A stretch of 64,000 nucleotides of DNA from Kineococcus gynurae (GTDB lineage: Bacteria > Actinomycetota > Actinomycetes > Actinomycetales > Kineococcaceae), in the NCBI RefSeq assembly GCF_050871315.1, contig NZ_JBJLRE010000008.1. The stretch is one strand, 5' to 3'. Below, piece by piece: positions 1 to 8,409 of the stretch; position 1 is the stretch's first letter, and each line of letters begins with the position of its first letter. The translations under genes and the position numbers were made by a program. The notes beneath the pieces were generated by a model. That model was not told the origin of the DNA. It did not search any database and worked only from the letters and a program-made list of their open reading frames with translations.

Positions 1-2533
1 GTCGGGTGGTCCGGGCGGTCGGCGTCGCGGTGAGGGGGTCCTCGGGCCACGGATGCTTGGGGTAGCGGCCCCGCATCTCCCCCCGTACCGAGGGGTAGAC
101 GTTGCGCCAGAACGACTCCAGGTCGGCGGTCACCGCGAGCGGACGACCGGCGGGCGAGAGCAGGTGCACCACGACCGCGACCCGGCCCCCGGCCACCCGG
201 GGCGAGGCGGTCAGCCCGAACAGCTCCTGGAGCTTCACCGCGAGGACGGGGGCGGTGGGGTCGTCGTAGGCCACCGCCGCCTCCCGGCCGCTGGGCAGCG
301 CGAGGGTCTCCGGCGCCAGCTCGTCCAACCGCCCGGCCGCCGGCCAGGGCAGGGCGGCGCGGAGGGCGGACAGCACGTCGAGGCCCCGCAGGGCGGCGGC
401 GGAGCGGACCCCGGCGAGCGCGGGGGCCAGGGCCGAGGCGACGACGGCCGGGTCGGCGAGGTCGGGCCAGGAGGTCGGGTCGGCGGCGTGCAGGCAGGCC
501 ACCCGCTGCCGCAGCCGCCGGGCCGCGGGGGTCCAGCGCAGCAGGTCGACCCCGTCCGCCGCGACCGCCGCGGCGAGGGCCGCCGCCACCCGGTCGGCGG
601 GCGGGTCGGGCCAGGGTCGTTCGGTCAGGACGAGGGCGCCGAGGCGGGAGAGGCGACGCGCCCGGACGTCGCCGTCGCGCCAGACGACCTCGCCCTCCTC
701 GTGCCGTTCACCGGCCAGGACGTCGAGGACGACGGCCTCCTCCACGGCGACGGCGGCCCGGATGCGGGCGTCGGCCCGGCCCGGGGCGCGCTCGGCCACG
801 GCGACCGCCAGCCAGGGCGCCCCGGCGAGCGCCGTGCCCGGAGCGAGCGCGAACCCGGTGCCACCCACCCCGGCGTACCCCTCGCCGCGGCGGCGGGCCA
901 CCCGTTCGGGGTGGGCGAGCATCACGAGCACCGCGGCGGCCTCGTCGTCGGAGGGTCCGGAGCCGCGCGACCCCCCGCGCCCCCCGGCCGGGAGCAGCGC
1001 CAGGAGGCGACGGACCTCGGCGCGCCAGCGCCGGGACCGGAGGTCGTCGCCCGATCGCAGCCCGCGCCAGGTGACCACCACGTCGTCGGTCCCCTGCCCC
1101 AGGAGGTCCTCGGACAGCAGCGCCACGACCTCGGCGGCCCGCTCGGGCCCGCACCGGTCCGCCCCGCGCAGCAGCGCGTGGGCGAGGCGGGGGTGCAGGC
1201 CGAGACCCGCGAGCTCGCGCCCGTGCCCGGTGGGGCTCCCGTCGGGGTGGAGGGCACCCAGCCGGCGCAACCCGTCGCGCGCGGCCTGCAACCGCCCCGG
1301 GCTCGGATCCTCGGGCAGGCGCAGCTCGCCGCCCCAGCAGGCCAGGAGCAGGGCGGCAGCGGTGAGATCGGCGGTCCGCACCTCGGGTTCGGGTCGGGGC
1401 GCGAGCAGGCCCTGCTCGCCGACGGACCAGGCGCGCAGCACCGTGCCCGGGGCCTCGCGGGCCGCACGACCGGCGCGCTGCTCCGCCCCCGCCCGCGAGA
1501 CGCGCACGGTGTCCAGACCGCCGACCCCGCGGGCCGGGTCCGGCCGGGGGATCCGGCTCAGTCCGGCGTCGACGACGACCCGGACGCCCGGCACGGTGAG
1601 GCTGGACTCGGCGACCGACGTGGCGAGGACCACCCGCCGGTCGCGGGTCGTGCCCGGCGCCGGGGGGCGCAGGACGTCGTCCTGCTCCGCGGAGGGCAAT
1701 CGCCCGTGCAGCGCCCGGACGTCGACGGGGCGGCCGTCGGGCGCGCGCAGCCCGCCCAACCTGCGGGTCAGCGCGGCGATCTCCCCGGCCCCGGGCAGGA
1801 AGGTCAGGACGTCCCCGGGGAGCTCGGCGACGGCCTCCCGGACGAGGGTGGCGACGTGGTCGAGCAGGGCCGGGTCCACGGCCAGTCCGAGCGGGGGACG
1901 CACGGGGCGCGGGGTCGGGCGGTAGCGGACGTCCAGCGGGTGGACGGCGGCCGTGGCGGTGACCACGGGGGCCGGGTGACCGGACTCGGCCAGCAGGGCG
2001 TCGAGCGCGGGGACGTCCGGGGTCGCGGTCGCCGCGACCAGCCAGAGGTCCGGGCGCAGGACGGCGCGGCTCTCGGTGACGAACGCGGCGGTCAGGTCGG
2101 CGTCGAGCTGGCGTTCGTGGATCTCGTCGAGCAGCACCGCCCCGACACCGGGCAGCTCGGGGTCGGACAGCAGGCGCCGCAGCAGCAACCCGGTGGTCAC
2201 GACCTCGACGCGGGTGGCGGGCCCGACACGGCGCTCACCCCGGACGGCGTACCCGACGCTCGCCCCGACCTCCTCGCCGAGGAGGGCGGCCATGCGGGCC
2301 GCCGCCGCCCGCGTGGCGACCCGACGGGGTTCGGCCACGACCACCCGCGAAGGTCGACCAGAACCCCTGTGCGACAACGCGTCCGCCAGGGCCAGCGGGG
2401 CCAGCGTCGTCTTGCCCGTGCCGGGCGGGGCCACGAGGACGGCCCGCCCGGCCTCCCCGAGGGCGGCGAGGAGACCGGGCAGGACCGGACGGACCGGCAA
2501 CGTGGTGCCGGCCCGGTCCAGCAGCCCGGTCAC
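1..2533 (-). CDS. hrpB: ATP-dependent helicase HrpB (3' end just outside window)
   Basis: DEAH/RHA-type nucleic-acid helicase of the HrpB family, probably acting on RNA; its cellular role is poorly defined. Read from the minus strand, the protein starts VTGLLDRAG. It has Walker A GTGKT at residues 38-42 and motif II DEIHERQ at about residue 135. The last codons in the window encode RGRYPKHPWPEDP, the usual C-terminal signature of HrpB. The 844 codons present match the usual family length (about 820-860), so only the last few residues are missing. The GTG start at 2533 lies 38 bp after the stop of the upstream DEAD-box gene, suggesting co-transcription. A long ORF on the opposite strand is a codon-bias shadow. 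Confidence 0.9.
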   Translation of the reverse strand, partial: MTGLLDRAGTTLPVRPVLPGLLAALGEAGRAVLVAPPGTGKTTLAPLALADALSHRGSGRPSRVVVAEPRRVATRAAAARMAALLGEEVGASVGYAVRGERRVGPATRVEVVTTGLLLRRLLSDPELPGVGAVLLDEIHERQLDADLTAAFVTESRAVLRPDLWLVAATATPDVPALDALLAESGHPAPVVTATAAVHPLDVRYRPTPRPVRPPLGLAVDPALLDHVATLVREAVAELPGDVLTFLPGAGEIAALTRRLGGLRAPDGRPVDVRALHGRLPSAEQDDVLRPPAPGTTRDRRVVLATSVAESSLTVPGVRVVVDAGLSRIPRPDPARGVGGLDTVRVSRAGAEQRAGRAAREAPGTVLRAWSVGEQGLLAPRPEPEVRTADLTAAALLLACWGGELRLPEDPSPGRLQAARDGLRRLGALHPDGSPTGHGRELAGLGLHPRLAHALLRGADRCGPERAAEVVALLSEDLLGQGTDDVVVTWRGLRSGDDLRSRRWRAEVRRLLALLPAGGRGGSRGSGPSDDEAAAVLVMLAHPERVARRRGEGYAGVGGTGFALAPGTALAGAPWLAVAVAERAPGRADARIRAAVAVEEAVVLDVLAGERHEEGEVVWRDGDVRARRLSRLGALVLTERPWPDPPADRVAAALAAAVAADGVDLLRWTPAARRLRQRVACLHAADPTSWPDLADPAVVASALAPALAGVRSAAALRGLDVLSALRAALPWPAAGRLDELAPETLALPSGREAAVAYDDPTAPVLAVKLQELFGLTASPRVAGGRVAVVVHLLSPAGRPLAVTADLESFWRNVYPSVRGEMRGRYPKHPWPEDPLTATPTARTTR

Positions 2534-2571
2534 GCGGTCGTCCCGACGATCAGGAAGGGCGCGGGAGGACG

Positions 2572-4161
2572 TCAGCCGCGGGCGGCACCGGGGCGACCGG
2601 CACCCCCGGCGGAGCCTCCCCGGCCGCGGCCACCGCGGCGACGCGCTCCGCCGGTCTGCCCGGCACCGCCGCTCGGACGGGCGCCACCACGTGCGGGCGC
2701 AGGGCCGGCGGCGGGCCGGGCGGCCCGCTTGGGCTGCGGCTGCGGCGGAGCCGTCGGGACCGGCGAGGTCGCCGGGTCCACCCAGGCCGCGCGCGGTCCG
2801 GTCAACGAGTCGACCAGCTCGTGGCGTGCCGTGACCGCGGTCCAGCGCGGCGAGATGCCGGCCTGGCGGGCCAGGGTCCGCACGTCACCACGCTGGTCGG
2901 GCGTCGCGACCGTGACCACGATGCCCTCGGCCCCGGCCCGCGCCGTGCGCCCGGAACGGTGCAGGTAGGCCTTGTGCTCGGTGGGCGGGTCCACGTGCAC
3001 GACGATGGTCACGTCGTCGACGTGGATGCCGCGCGCGGCGATGTCGGTGGCCACGAGGACGCGGACCGAGCCGTCGCTGAACGCCCCGAGGTTGCGCTCG
3101 CGGGCGTTCTGGCTGAGGTTGCCGTGCAGGTCGACGGCCGGGACGCCGGCCGCGGTGAGCTGCTTGGCGAGCTTCTTGGCGCCGTGCTTGGTGCGGGTGA
3201 AGAGCACGCGGCGACCGGTGCCGGAGGCGAGCTCGCGGACCAGGGAGCCCTTGCCGTCGGCGTCGACCTCGAGGACGTGGTGCTCGATGCTCGGGACCGC
3301 CGCGACCGCCGGGTCGACGGAGTGGGTGACCGGGGAGCGCAGGTAGCGCTTGACCAGGACGTCGATGCCGTTGTCCAGCGTGGCGCTGAACAGCAGGCGC
3401 TGGGTCCCGGCCGGGGTCTGGTCGAGCAGGCGCTTCACCCCGGGCAGGAACCCGAGGTCGGCCATGTGGTCGGCCTCGTCGAGGACGGTGACCTCGACCG
3501 CGTCGAGGCGGCAGAAGCCCTGCCGGATGAGGTCCTCGAGGCGGCCCGGGCAGGCCACCAGGATGTCGACGCCGTCGCGCAGGGCGTTGACCTGCGGGTT
3601 CTGCCCGACACCGCCGAAGACGACGGTCGTCCGCAGCCCGAGCTCGGCGGCCAGCGGGGTGACCGTGGCCGCGACCTGGGTCGCCAGCTCGCGGGTGGGC
3701 ACGAGGACCAGGGCGCGCGGGCGGGTGCTGCGCCGGGCCGTCCCCGAGGCCGCGAGACGGCTCACCAGGGGCAGCGCGAAGGCGATGGTCTTGCCGCTGC
3801 CGGTGCGCCCACGGCCGAGGACGTCGCGTCCGGCCAGCGAGTCCGGCAGCGTGGCGGCCTGGATCGGGAAGGGGTGCACCGCGCCCTGGGCGGCGAGCAC
3901 GGAGACCAGCGGCGCGGGGACGCCGAGCTGGGCGAAGGTCCGCCCGTCCGCGACGGGCTCGACGCCCGCGGCGGGACCGTCCAGGACCGGCGCGGGAGCC
4001 TCGGACCGGGCCGGGCGCGGCGCGGTGCGCTGCCCGGGGACCGAACCGCCCCGGGGGGCGGGGTTGGCGGGGCCGGCCGCGGCGGTGGCCCGACGACGGC
4101 GGGGCGCGGCGGACCCGTCGCGGGGGGTCGAGGGCGCGCGGAACTCAGGGGTGGACGTCAC
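2572..4161 (-). CDS. DEAD-box ATP-dependent RNA helicase
   Basis: RNA helicase that remodels RNA or ribonucleoprotein. A basic, Ala/Pro-rich N-terminal tail (residues 1-70) precedes the core. Visible motifs are the Q-motif region (FAQLG...PFPIQ), Walker A GRTGSGKT (about 118-125), PTRELATQ, the DEAD box VLDEADHM, SAT (LLFSATLD), TDIAARGI and the motif VI region HRSGRTARAG. The C-terminus is Pro/Arg/Gly-rich, as in RhlE-like actinobacterial helicases. The reading frame stays open to 4344, but I chose GTG at 4161 because GGAAGG sits about 10 bases upstream and the residues before it look non-coding. It is the first gene of a probable unit with hrpB and diverges from the iron transporter. Which DEAD subfamily it belongs to cannot be decided here. 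Confidence 0.9.
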   Translation of the reverse strand: MTSTPEFRAPSTPRDGSAAPRRRRATAAAGPANPAPRGGSVPGQRTAPRPARSEAPAPVLDGPAAGVEPVADGRTFAQLGVPAPLVSVLAAQGAVHPFPIQAATLPDSLAGRDVLGRGRTGSGKTIAFALPLVSRLAASGTARRSTRPRALVLVPTRELATQVAATVTPLAAELGLRTTVVFGGVGQNPQVNALRDGVDILVACPGRLEDLIRQGFCRLDAVEVTVLDEADHMADLGFLPGVKRLLDQTPAGTQRLLFSATLDNGIDVLVKRYLRSPVTHSVDPAVAAVPSIEHHVLEVDADGKGSLVRELASGTGRRVLFTRTKHGAKKLAKQLTAAGVPAVDLHGNLSQNARERNLGAFSDGSVRVLVATDIAARGIHVDDVTIVVHVDPPTEHKAYLHRSGRTARAGAEGIVVTVATPDQRGDVRTLARQAGISPRWTAVTARHELVDSLTGPRAAWVDPATSPVPTAPPQPQPKRAARPAAGPAPARGGARPSGGAGQTGGARRRGGRGRGGSAGGAGRPGAARG

Positions 4162-4425
4162 AGGGTGGAACCTTCCAGGGTCGATCGACAGGGTTGGCCG
4201 TGGTGCCCGACCCCGCTCGCCATGGAGGGACCTGATGCGTCTGCACGACCGACCACCGGGGGAACCGGGGCCTGGCGGACGCTGACAACTCGACCGCGGC
4301 GTCGTCCCGGGTCGGGACGGCACCGCACCCCCATTGTGCCGCACCGGCGACGGCGGGCACCGGGGCGACCCGTGCCAGACCGGTCACACTCTCACCCGGT
4401 CAGCGCCCGGGGGAAGACGCGGAAC

Positions 4426-4444
4426 ATCGGAGAGGCTAACCTCA
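4426..4444. promoter_or_regulatory. IdeR/DtxR-like iron box overlapping a -10 element
   Basis: This 19-mer matches the IdeR/DmdR consensus TWAGGTWAGSCTWACCTWA at 14 of 19 positions; the right half AGGCTAACCT is nearly perfect. It ends four bases before the GTG of the first permease gene. It also contains TAACCT (4437-4442), a TAnnnT -10 hexamer six bases before that GTG. Binding of an iron-loaded regulator here would block RNA polymerase. The match is seen directly; IdeR control is inferred. Confidence 0.6.
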
Positions 4445-4448
4445 CCTC

Positions 4449-5507
4449 GTGGCCATCCCCACCCGATCCCCGGGCGTCCGCCCGGGCTCGCCGCCGGTGC
4501 GCAGCACCCGCCGTCGCCGTTGGCGCGGACCGGCTCTCGCGCTCTCCGTCGCCGTCCTGCTGCTCGCCGTCGGGCTGAGCCTGGCGATCGGGTCCCGGCC
4601 CATCGCCCCGGGCGTGGTCTGGGACTCGTTGACGGGAGCCGCGCAGGGCCAGGACGCGCTGGTCGTGCGTGAGCTGCGGGTGCCGCGGACCATCCTGGGG
4701 ATCGCCGTCGGGATCGCGCTGGGACTGTCCGGGGCGCTCATGCAGGCCCTGACCCGCAACCCGCTGGCCGACCCGGGCCTGCTCGGGGTGAACTCCGGGG
4801 CCGCCGCCGCCATGGTCACCGCCGTCGCGGTGGCCGGCGTCACGAGCCCCATGGGCCTGGTCTGGTTCTCCATGGTCGGGGCCGCGGTGGTCTCCGTCGT
4901 CGTCTACGTCATCGGCACCAGCGGCCGCGGCGGGGCGACACCCGTGCGCCTGGCGCTGGCCGGGACCGCGATCGCCGCCGCCCTCGGCGCCTACACGACC
5001 GGGATGATCCTGCTCGACAGCCGGACCTTCGACCGGTTCCGGTACTGGCAGGTGGGCTCGCTCGTCGGTCAGGACCTCTCGCTGGTCGCGCAGGTCGCGC
5101 CCTTCTTCGTCGTCGGGACCCTGCTGGCGCTGAGCCAGGGCCGCGCCCTCAACGCCCTCGCCCTCGGCGAGGACTCCGGTCGGGCCCTCGGCGCGAACGT
5201 CGCCCGCACCCGCGTGCTCACCGCGGTCGCCGTGACCCTGCTCTGCGGTGCCGCCACGGCCGCGGCCGGCCCGATCTGGTTCCTGGGTCTGGCGGTGCCG
5301 CACATGGTGCGCGCGGTCACCGGGCCCGACCAGCGCTGGGTGCTGCCGTTCTCCCTCGTCCTCGCCCCGGCCCTGCTGCTGCTGGGTGACGTCCTCGGCC
5401 GGGTCGTGGTGCGACCCGGGGAACTGGAGGTCAGCATCGTGACCGCCGTGCTGGGTGCCCCCGTGCTCATCGCCCTGGTCCGCCGCAAGCGGTTGGCGCA
5501 GCTGTGA
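4449..5507 (+). CDS. FecCD-family iron-siderophore ABC transporter permease 1
   Basis: Integral membrane subunit of an iron-siderophore importer of the FecCD/BtuC type. The 352-residue protein has a basic N-terminus and about nine to ten hydrophobic segments. It carries the family motifs RxPRTILGIAVGIALGLSG and MQALTRNPLADPGLLGVNSG, plus a conserved C-terminal loop GPIWFLGLAVPHMVR. The GTG start directly follows an IdeR-like box and a TAnnnT -10 element, so the mRNA may be leaderless and iron-repressed. It overlaps the second permease gene by four bases (GTGA). No substrate-binding lipoprotein is encoded beside it. Confidence 0.93.
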   Translation: MAIPTRSPGVRPGSPPVRSTRRRRWRGPALALSVAVLLLAVGLSLAIGSRPIAPGVVWDSLTGAAQGQDALVVRELRVPRTILGIAVGIALGLSGALMQALTRNPLADPGLLGVNSGAAAAMVTAVAVAGVTSPMGLVWFSMVGAAVVSVVVYVIGTSGRGGATPVRLALAGTAIAAALGAYTTGMILLDSRTFDRFRYWQVGSLVGQDLSLVAQVAPFFVVGTLLALSQGRALNALALGEDSGRALGANVARTRVLTAVAVTLLCGAATAAAGPIWFLGLAVPHMVRAVTGPDQRWVLPFSLVLAPALLLLGDVLGRVVVRPGELEVSIVTAVLGAPVLIALVRRKRLAQL

Positions 5508-6598
5508 GCGCGGGCCTGGACACCGCTCCCCCGCAGACCCTGCGGATCGCCGACCGGGCCCGACGGGGCCGCACCCTCGGCGGTCGGGGCCGCGTCAGCG
5601 TCCGGGTCGAGGGACGGACGGTCGGGGTCTGCGCGGCGCTGCTGGTGGCGCTGCTCGGTGTGGTGAGCCTGCTGCTGTCGACCGGCGACTACCCGCTGAG
5701 CATCCCCGAGGTGCTGCGCACGCTGATCGGGCAGGGCGAGCGGGCCTCGGAGTTCATCGTCCTCGGGCTGCGGCTGCCCCGGGTCGTGGTCGGGGCGCTG
5801 TGCGGTGTCGCGCTCGGGGTGGCCGGGGCGATCTTCCAGCAGGTCACGCGCAACCCGCTGGGCAGTCCCGACATCATCGGGTTCACCACGGGCGCCGTCA
5901 CCGGGGCCCTCGTGGTGCTGCTGGTGCTGGAACGGACCGGGCTCGCGGTCGCCCTCGGCGCGGTCGCCGGGGGTTTCGTGAACGCCCTGCTCGTCTACGT
6001 CCTCGCGGTGCGCGGCGGTGGGCTGCAGGGGTACCGGCTGATCCTCGTCGGGATCGGTCTCACCGCGGTGCTGTCCGCGCTCAACAACTACCTGCTGACC
6101 CGGGCGCAGCTGGAGCAGGCCCAGGCCGCCCAGGTGTGGATCACCGGGAGCCTGAACGGACGCGGGTGGGAGCAGGCGCTGCCGCTGGCCGTGGGTCTCG
6201 CCCTGCTGCTCCCGGTGGCCCTGGCCATGGGCCGGCCGCTGACCATGCTCGACCTCGGTGACGACGCCGCCCGGGCCCTCGGGGTGCGCGTCGACCTGAC
6301 CCGCGGCCTGGTCCTGCTGGTCGGGGTGGCGCTGACCGCGCTCGCGGCGCTGGCCGCCGGACCGATCTCCTTCGTGGCGCTGACCGCGCCGCAGATCGCC
6401 CGCCGCCTCACCCGCAGCGTCGGCAGCGGCCTCGTCGCCGCCGGGTTGACCGGCGCGGTCCTGCTGCTGCTCAGCGACTTCGCGGCGCAGCGCCTGTTCG
6501 CCCCGACCCAGCTTCCCGTCGGCGTCGTCACCGGCGCGGTCGGCGGTCTGTACCTCGCCTGGCTGCTCGTCGGGCAGTGGCGCCGCGGCCGCGGCTGA
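5504..6598 (+). CDS. FecCD-family iron-siderophore ABC transporter permease 2
   Basis: Second membrane subunit of the importer, pairing with the upstream permease. The 364-residue protein carries RLPRVVVGALCGVALGVAG, FQQVTRNPLGSPDIIG and GPISFVALTAPQIARRLTR, the motifs expected in the FepG/FecD half. GTG start by GTGA overlap with the preceding gene. The downstream ATPase begins 35 bases after the stop. The order permease-permease-ATPase is typical for siderophore uptake; the exact siderophore cannot be told from sequence. Confidence 0.93.
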   Translation: MSAGLDTAPPQTLRIADRARRGRTLGGRGRVSVRVEGRTVGVCAALLVALLGVVSLLLSTGDYPLSIPEVLRTLIGQGERASEFIVLGLRLPRVVVGALCGVALGVAGAIFQQVTRNPLGSPDIIGFTTGAVTGALVVLLVLERTGLAVALGAVAGGFVNALLVYVLAVRGGGLQGYRLILVGIGLTAVLSALNNYLLTRAQLEQAQAAQVWITGSLNGRGWEQALPLAVGLALLLPVALAMGRPLTMLDLGDDAARALGVRVDLTRGLVLLVGVALTALAALAAGPISFVALTAPQIARRLTRSVGSGLVAAGLTGAVLLLLSDFAAQRLFAPTQLPVGVVTGAVGGLYLAWLLVGQWRRGRG

Positions 6599-6633
6599 GC
6601 CCCTCGATCCGTTCCCTCCTCGATCGGAGTTCC

Positions 6634-7443
6634 GTGCCCACCCGCCCGTCCCCCCCGTCCTCCCGGCTCAGCGGCGAGAACCTCACGCTCGCCTACGACG
6701 ACCGCACGATCGCCGAGCAGCTGTCGGTGCAGATCCCCGACGGGTCCTTCACCGTCATCGTCGGCCCCAACGCGTGCGGGAAGTCGACGCTGCTGCGGGC
6801 GCTCGCCCGGATGCTCAAACCGCAGGACGGCCGCGTCCTGCTCGACGGCTCGGTGATCCAGTCGCTGCCCGCCAAGGAGGTGGCCCGCCGGTTGGGGCTG
6901 CTGCCGCAGACGGCGAGCGCCCCGGACGGCATCACCGTCGCCGACCTCGTCGCCCGCGGTCGCTTCCCGCACCAGAAACTGCTGCGGCAGTGGACGCGTG
7001 AGGACGAACGCGCGGTGGACCACGCCATGGCGGCGACCCACGTCGAGACCCTCGCCGAGCGGTCGGTGGACGAACTCTCCGGTGGTCAGCGCCAGCGCGT
7101 GTGGATCGCGATGGCCCTCGCCCAGGAGACCCCGATCCTGCTGCTCGACGAACCCACCACGTTCCTCGACATCGCCCACCAGGTCGAGGTGCTGGACCTG
7201 TGCGCGCAGCTGCACGAGGAGGGCCGGACGATGGTCGCGGTCCTGCACGACCTCAACCAGGCCTGCCGGTACGCCACGCACCTGATCGCCCTGCGGGACG
7301 GACGGATCGTCGCCGAGGGCGAACCGGCCGAGATCGTGACGGCGGGGCTGGTCGAGACCGTGTTCGGACTGCCCTGCCAGGTCGTGCCCGACCCGCAGAC
7401 GGGCACCCCGCTCGTGGTCCCGCTGGCCCGCCGCCGGGCCTGA
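6634..7443 (+). CDS. Iron-siderophore ABC transporter ATP-binding protein (FepC/FecE type)
   Basis: Cytoplasmic ATPase powering the two FecCD permeases. Shown by Walker A GPNACGKST, Q-loop LLPQTA, signature LSGGQRQRVWIA, Walker B ILLLDEPTTFLDI and H-loop VLHDLNQACRYA. GTG at 6634 gives 269 residues, usual for FecE/FepC, with GGAG four bases upstream. A longer in-frame start at 6577 would overlap the permease by 22 bases and adds nothing conserved. It probably shares the iron-controlled transcript. Confidence 0.92.
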   Translation: MPTRPSPPSSRLSGENLTLAYDDRTIAEQLSVQIPDGSFTVIVGPNACGKSTLLRALARMLKPQDGRVLLDGSVIQSLPAKEVARRLGLLPQTASAPDGITVADLVARGRFPHQKLLRQWTREDERAVDHAMAATHVETLAERSVDELSGGQRQRVWIAMALAQETPILLLDEPTTFLDIAHQVEVLDLCAQLHEEGRTMVAVLHDLNQACRYATHLIALRDGRIVAEGEPAEIVTAGLVETVFGLPCQVVPDPQTGTPLVVPLARRRA

Positions 7444-7454
7444 GCCCCGTTCGG

Positions 7455-7460
7455 TAGCGT
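7455..7460 (+). promoter_or_regulatory. -10 box TAGCGT of a probable leaderless nadK transcript
   Basis: TAGCGT fits TAnnnT and lies seven bases before the GTG of the NAD kinase, in the 24-base gap after the siderophore ATPase gene. No Shine-Dalgarno sequence is present in the gap and no good -35 is visible. Transcription would start at or next to the start codon (inference). Confidence 0.4.
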
Positions 7461-7467
7461 CGCCGCC

Positions 7468-8391
7468 GTGCGCAGTCACCGCCTCGGTCTCGTCGTCCAC
7501 CCGGTCAAGGACGTCTCGGGACCGGCTGCGGTGGTGGCGAGATGGGTGGCCGAGGCCGGTGGCGAGGTCGTCGGCCTGGACTCGGCCCGGTTGCCCGCGG
7601 GCGTCCCCGCCGTGTCCGAGGAGGAGTTCCTGGCCACCGTGCGCGTGGTGATCTCCCTGGGCGGCGACGGGACCATGCTCGGAGCCCTCAGACTCTGCGC
7701 CGGGCGGGGTATCCCGGTGATCGGGGTGAACCTCGGACACCTGGGTTTCCTCGTGGAGCTGGAACCCCAGGAACTGCCCGCGGCGCTCGACCGGTTGGCG
7801 GCCCTGGACTTCACCGTCGAACCCCACCTGTGCCTGCGCGGGCGGGCCGGTGACCCGGGCGGCACCCGCGAGGTCGTGGCGTTCAACGACCTGGCCCTGG
7901 CCCGCCAGCCCGGCCGCGGCACGGTGACCGCCCGGTTGAGCATCGCGGGCCAGCGCATCGGTTACTACCGTTGCGACGCCGTGGTCCTGGCCACCCCCAC
8001 CGGATCGACGGCCTACAGCTACGCGGCCGGCGGACCGGTCGTCTCCCCGGGGACCGACAGCCTGGTCCTGACCCCGGTCGCGCCCATGTCGGGGATCGCA
8101 CGGCCCATCGTCCTCGGGGTGGACGAGCCGGTGACCCTGGAACTCATGGAGGGGTCGGGGACACCCGTGCTGGAGGTGGACGGCATCGCCTCCGGTGAGG
8201 TCCCGCCCGGGCACCGGCTCACCATCCAGGCCCAGCGCGACGCGGGCCAGGTGATCCGTTTCGACCCGACCGGGCACGGCCGACGGTCGCGGATGAAGCT
8301 CAGCCTGCTCGACCTGCCCCTCCTGCCGGAGGAGATGCAGGAGCTCGTGCCCGACGAGCTGCGCCGCCCGGAACCCCCGCGCCGGCACTGA
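7468..8391 (+). CDS. nadK: NAD kinase
   Basis: ATP-dependent phosphorylation of NAD(H) to NADP(H). The 307-residue protein has the diagnostic GGDGT at residues 65-69, IGVNLGHLGFL, and the glycine-rich TPTGSTAY...AGGP motif. The usual Asn-Glu pair after the central strand is Asn140-Asp141 here (VAFND), a conservative change in an otherwise normal enzyme. It is not beside recN or a TlyA-type gene as many actinobacterial ppnK genes are. This copy may therefore be a second NAD kinase, or simply relocated. GTG start, probably leaderless. Confidence 0.88.
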   Translation: MRSHRLGLVVHPVKDVSGPAAVVARWVAEAGGEVVGLDSARLPAGVPAVSEEEFLATVRVVISLGGDGTMLGALRLCAGRGIPVIGVNLGHLGFLVELEPQELPAALDRLAALDFTVEPHLCLRGRAGDPGGTREVVAFNDLALARQPGRGTVTARLSIAGQRIGYYRCDAVVLATPTGSTAYSYAAGGPVVSPGTDSLVLTPVAPMSGIARPIVLGVDEPVTLELMEGSGTPVLEVDGIASGEVPPGHRLTIQAQRDAGQVIRFDPTGHGRRSRMKLSLLDLPLLPEEMQELVPDELRRPEPPRRH

Positions 8392-8409
8392 GGCGGGCGC
8401 GCTCCCGGG

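Noticed and set aside
53..2968. 971-codon open frame on the plus strand
   Set aside because: Antisense to hrpB, which has clear helicase motifs on the minus strand; the plus product is Gly/Arg/Pro-rich filler caused by high GC at third codon positions.
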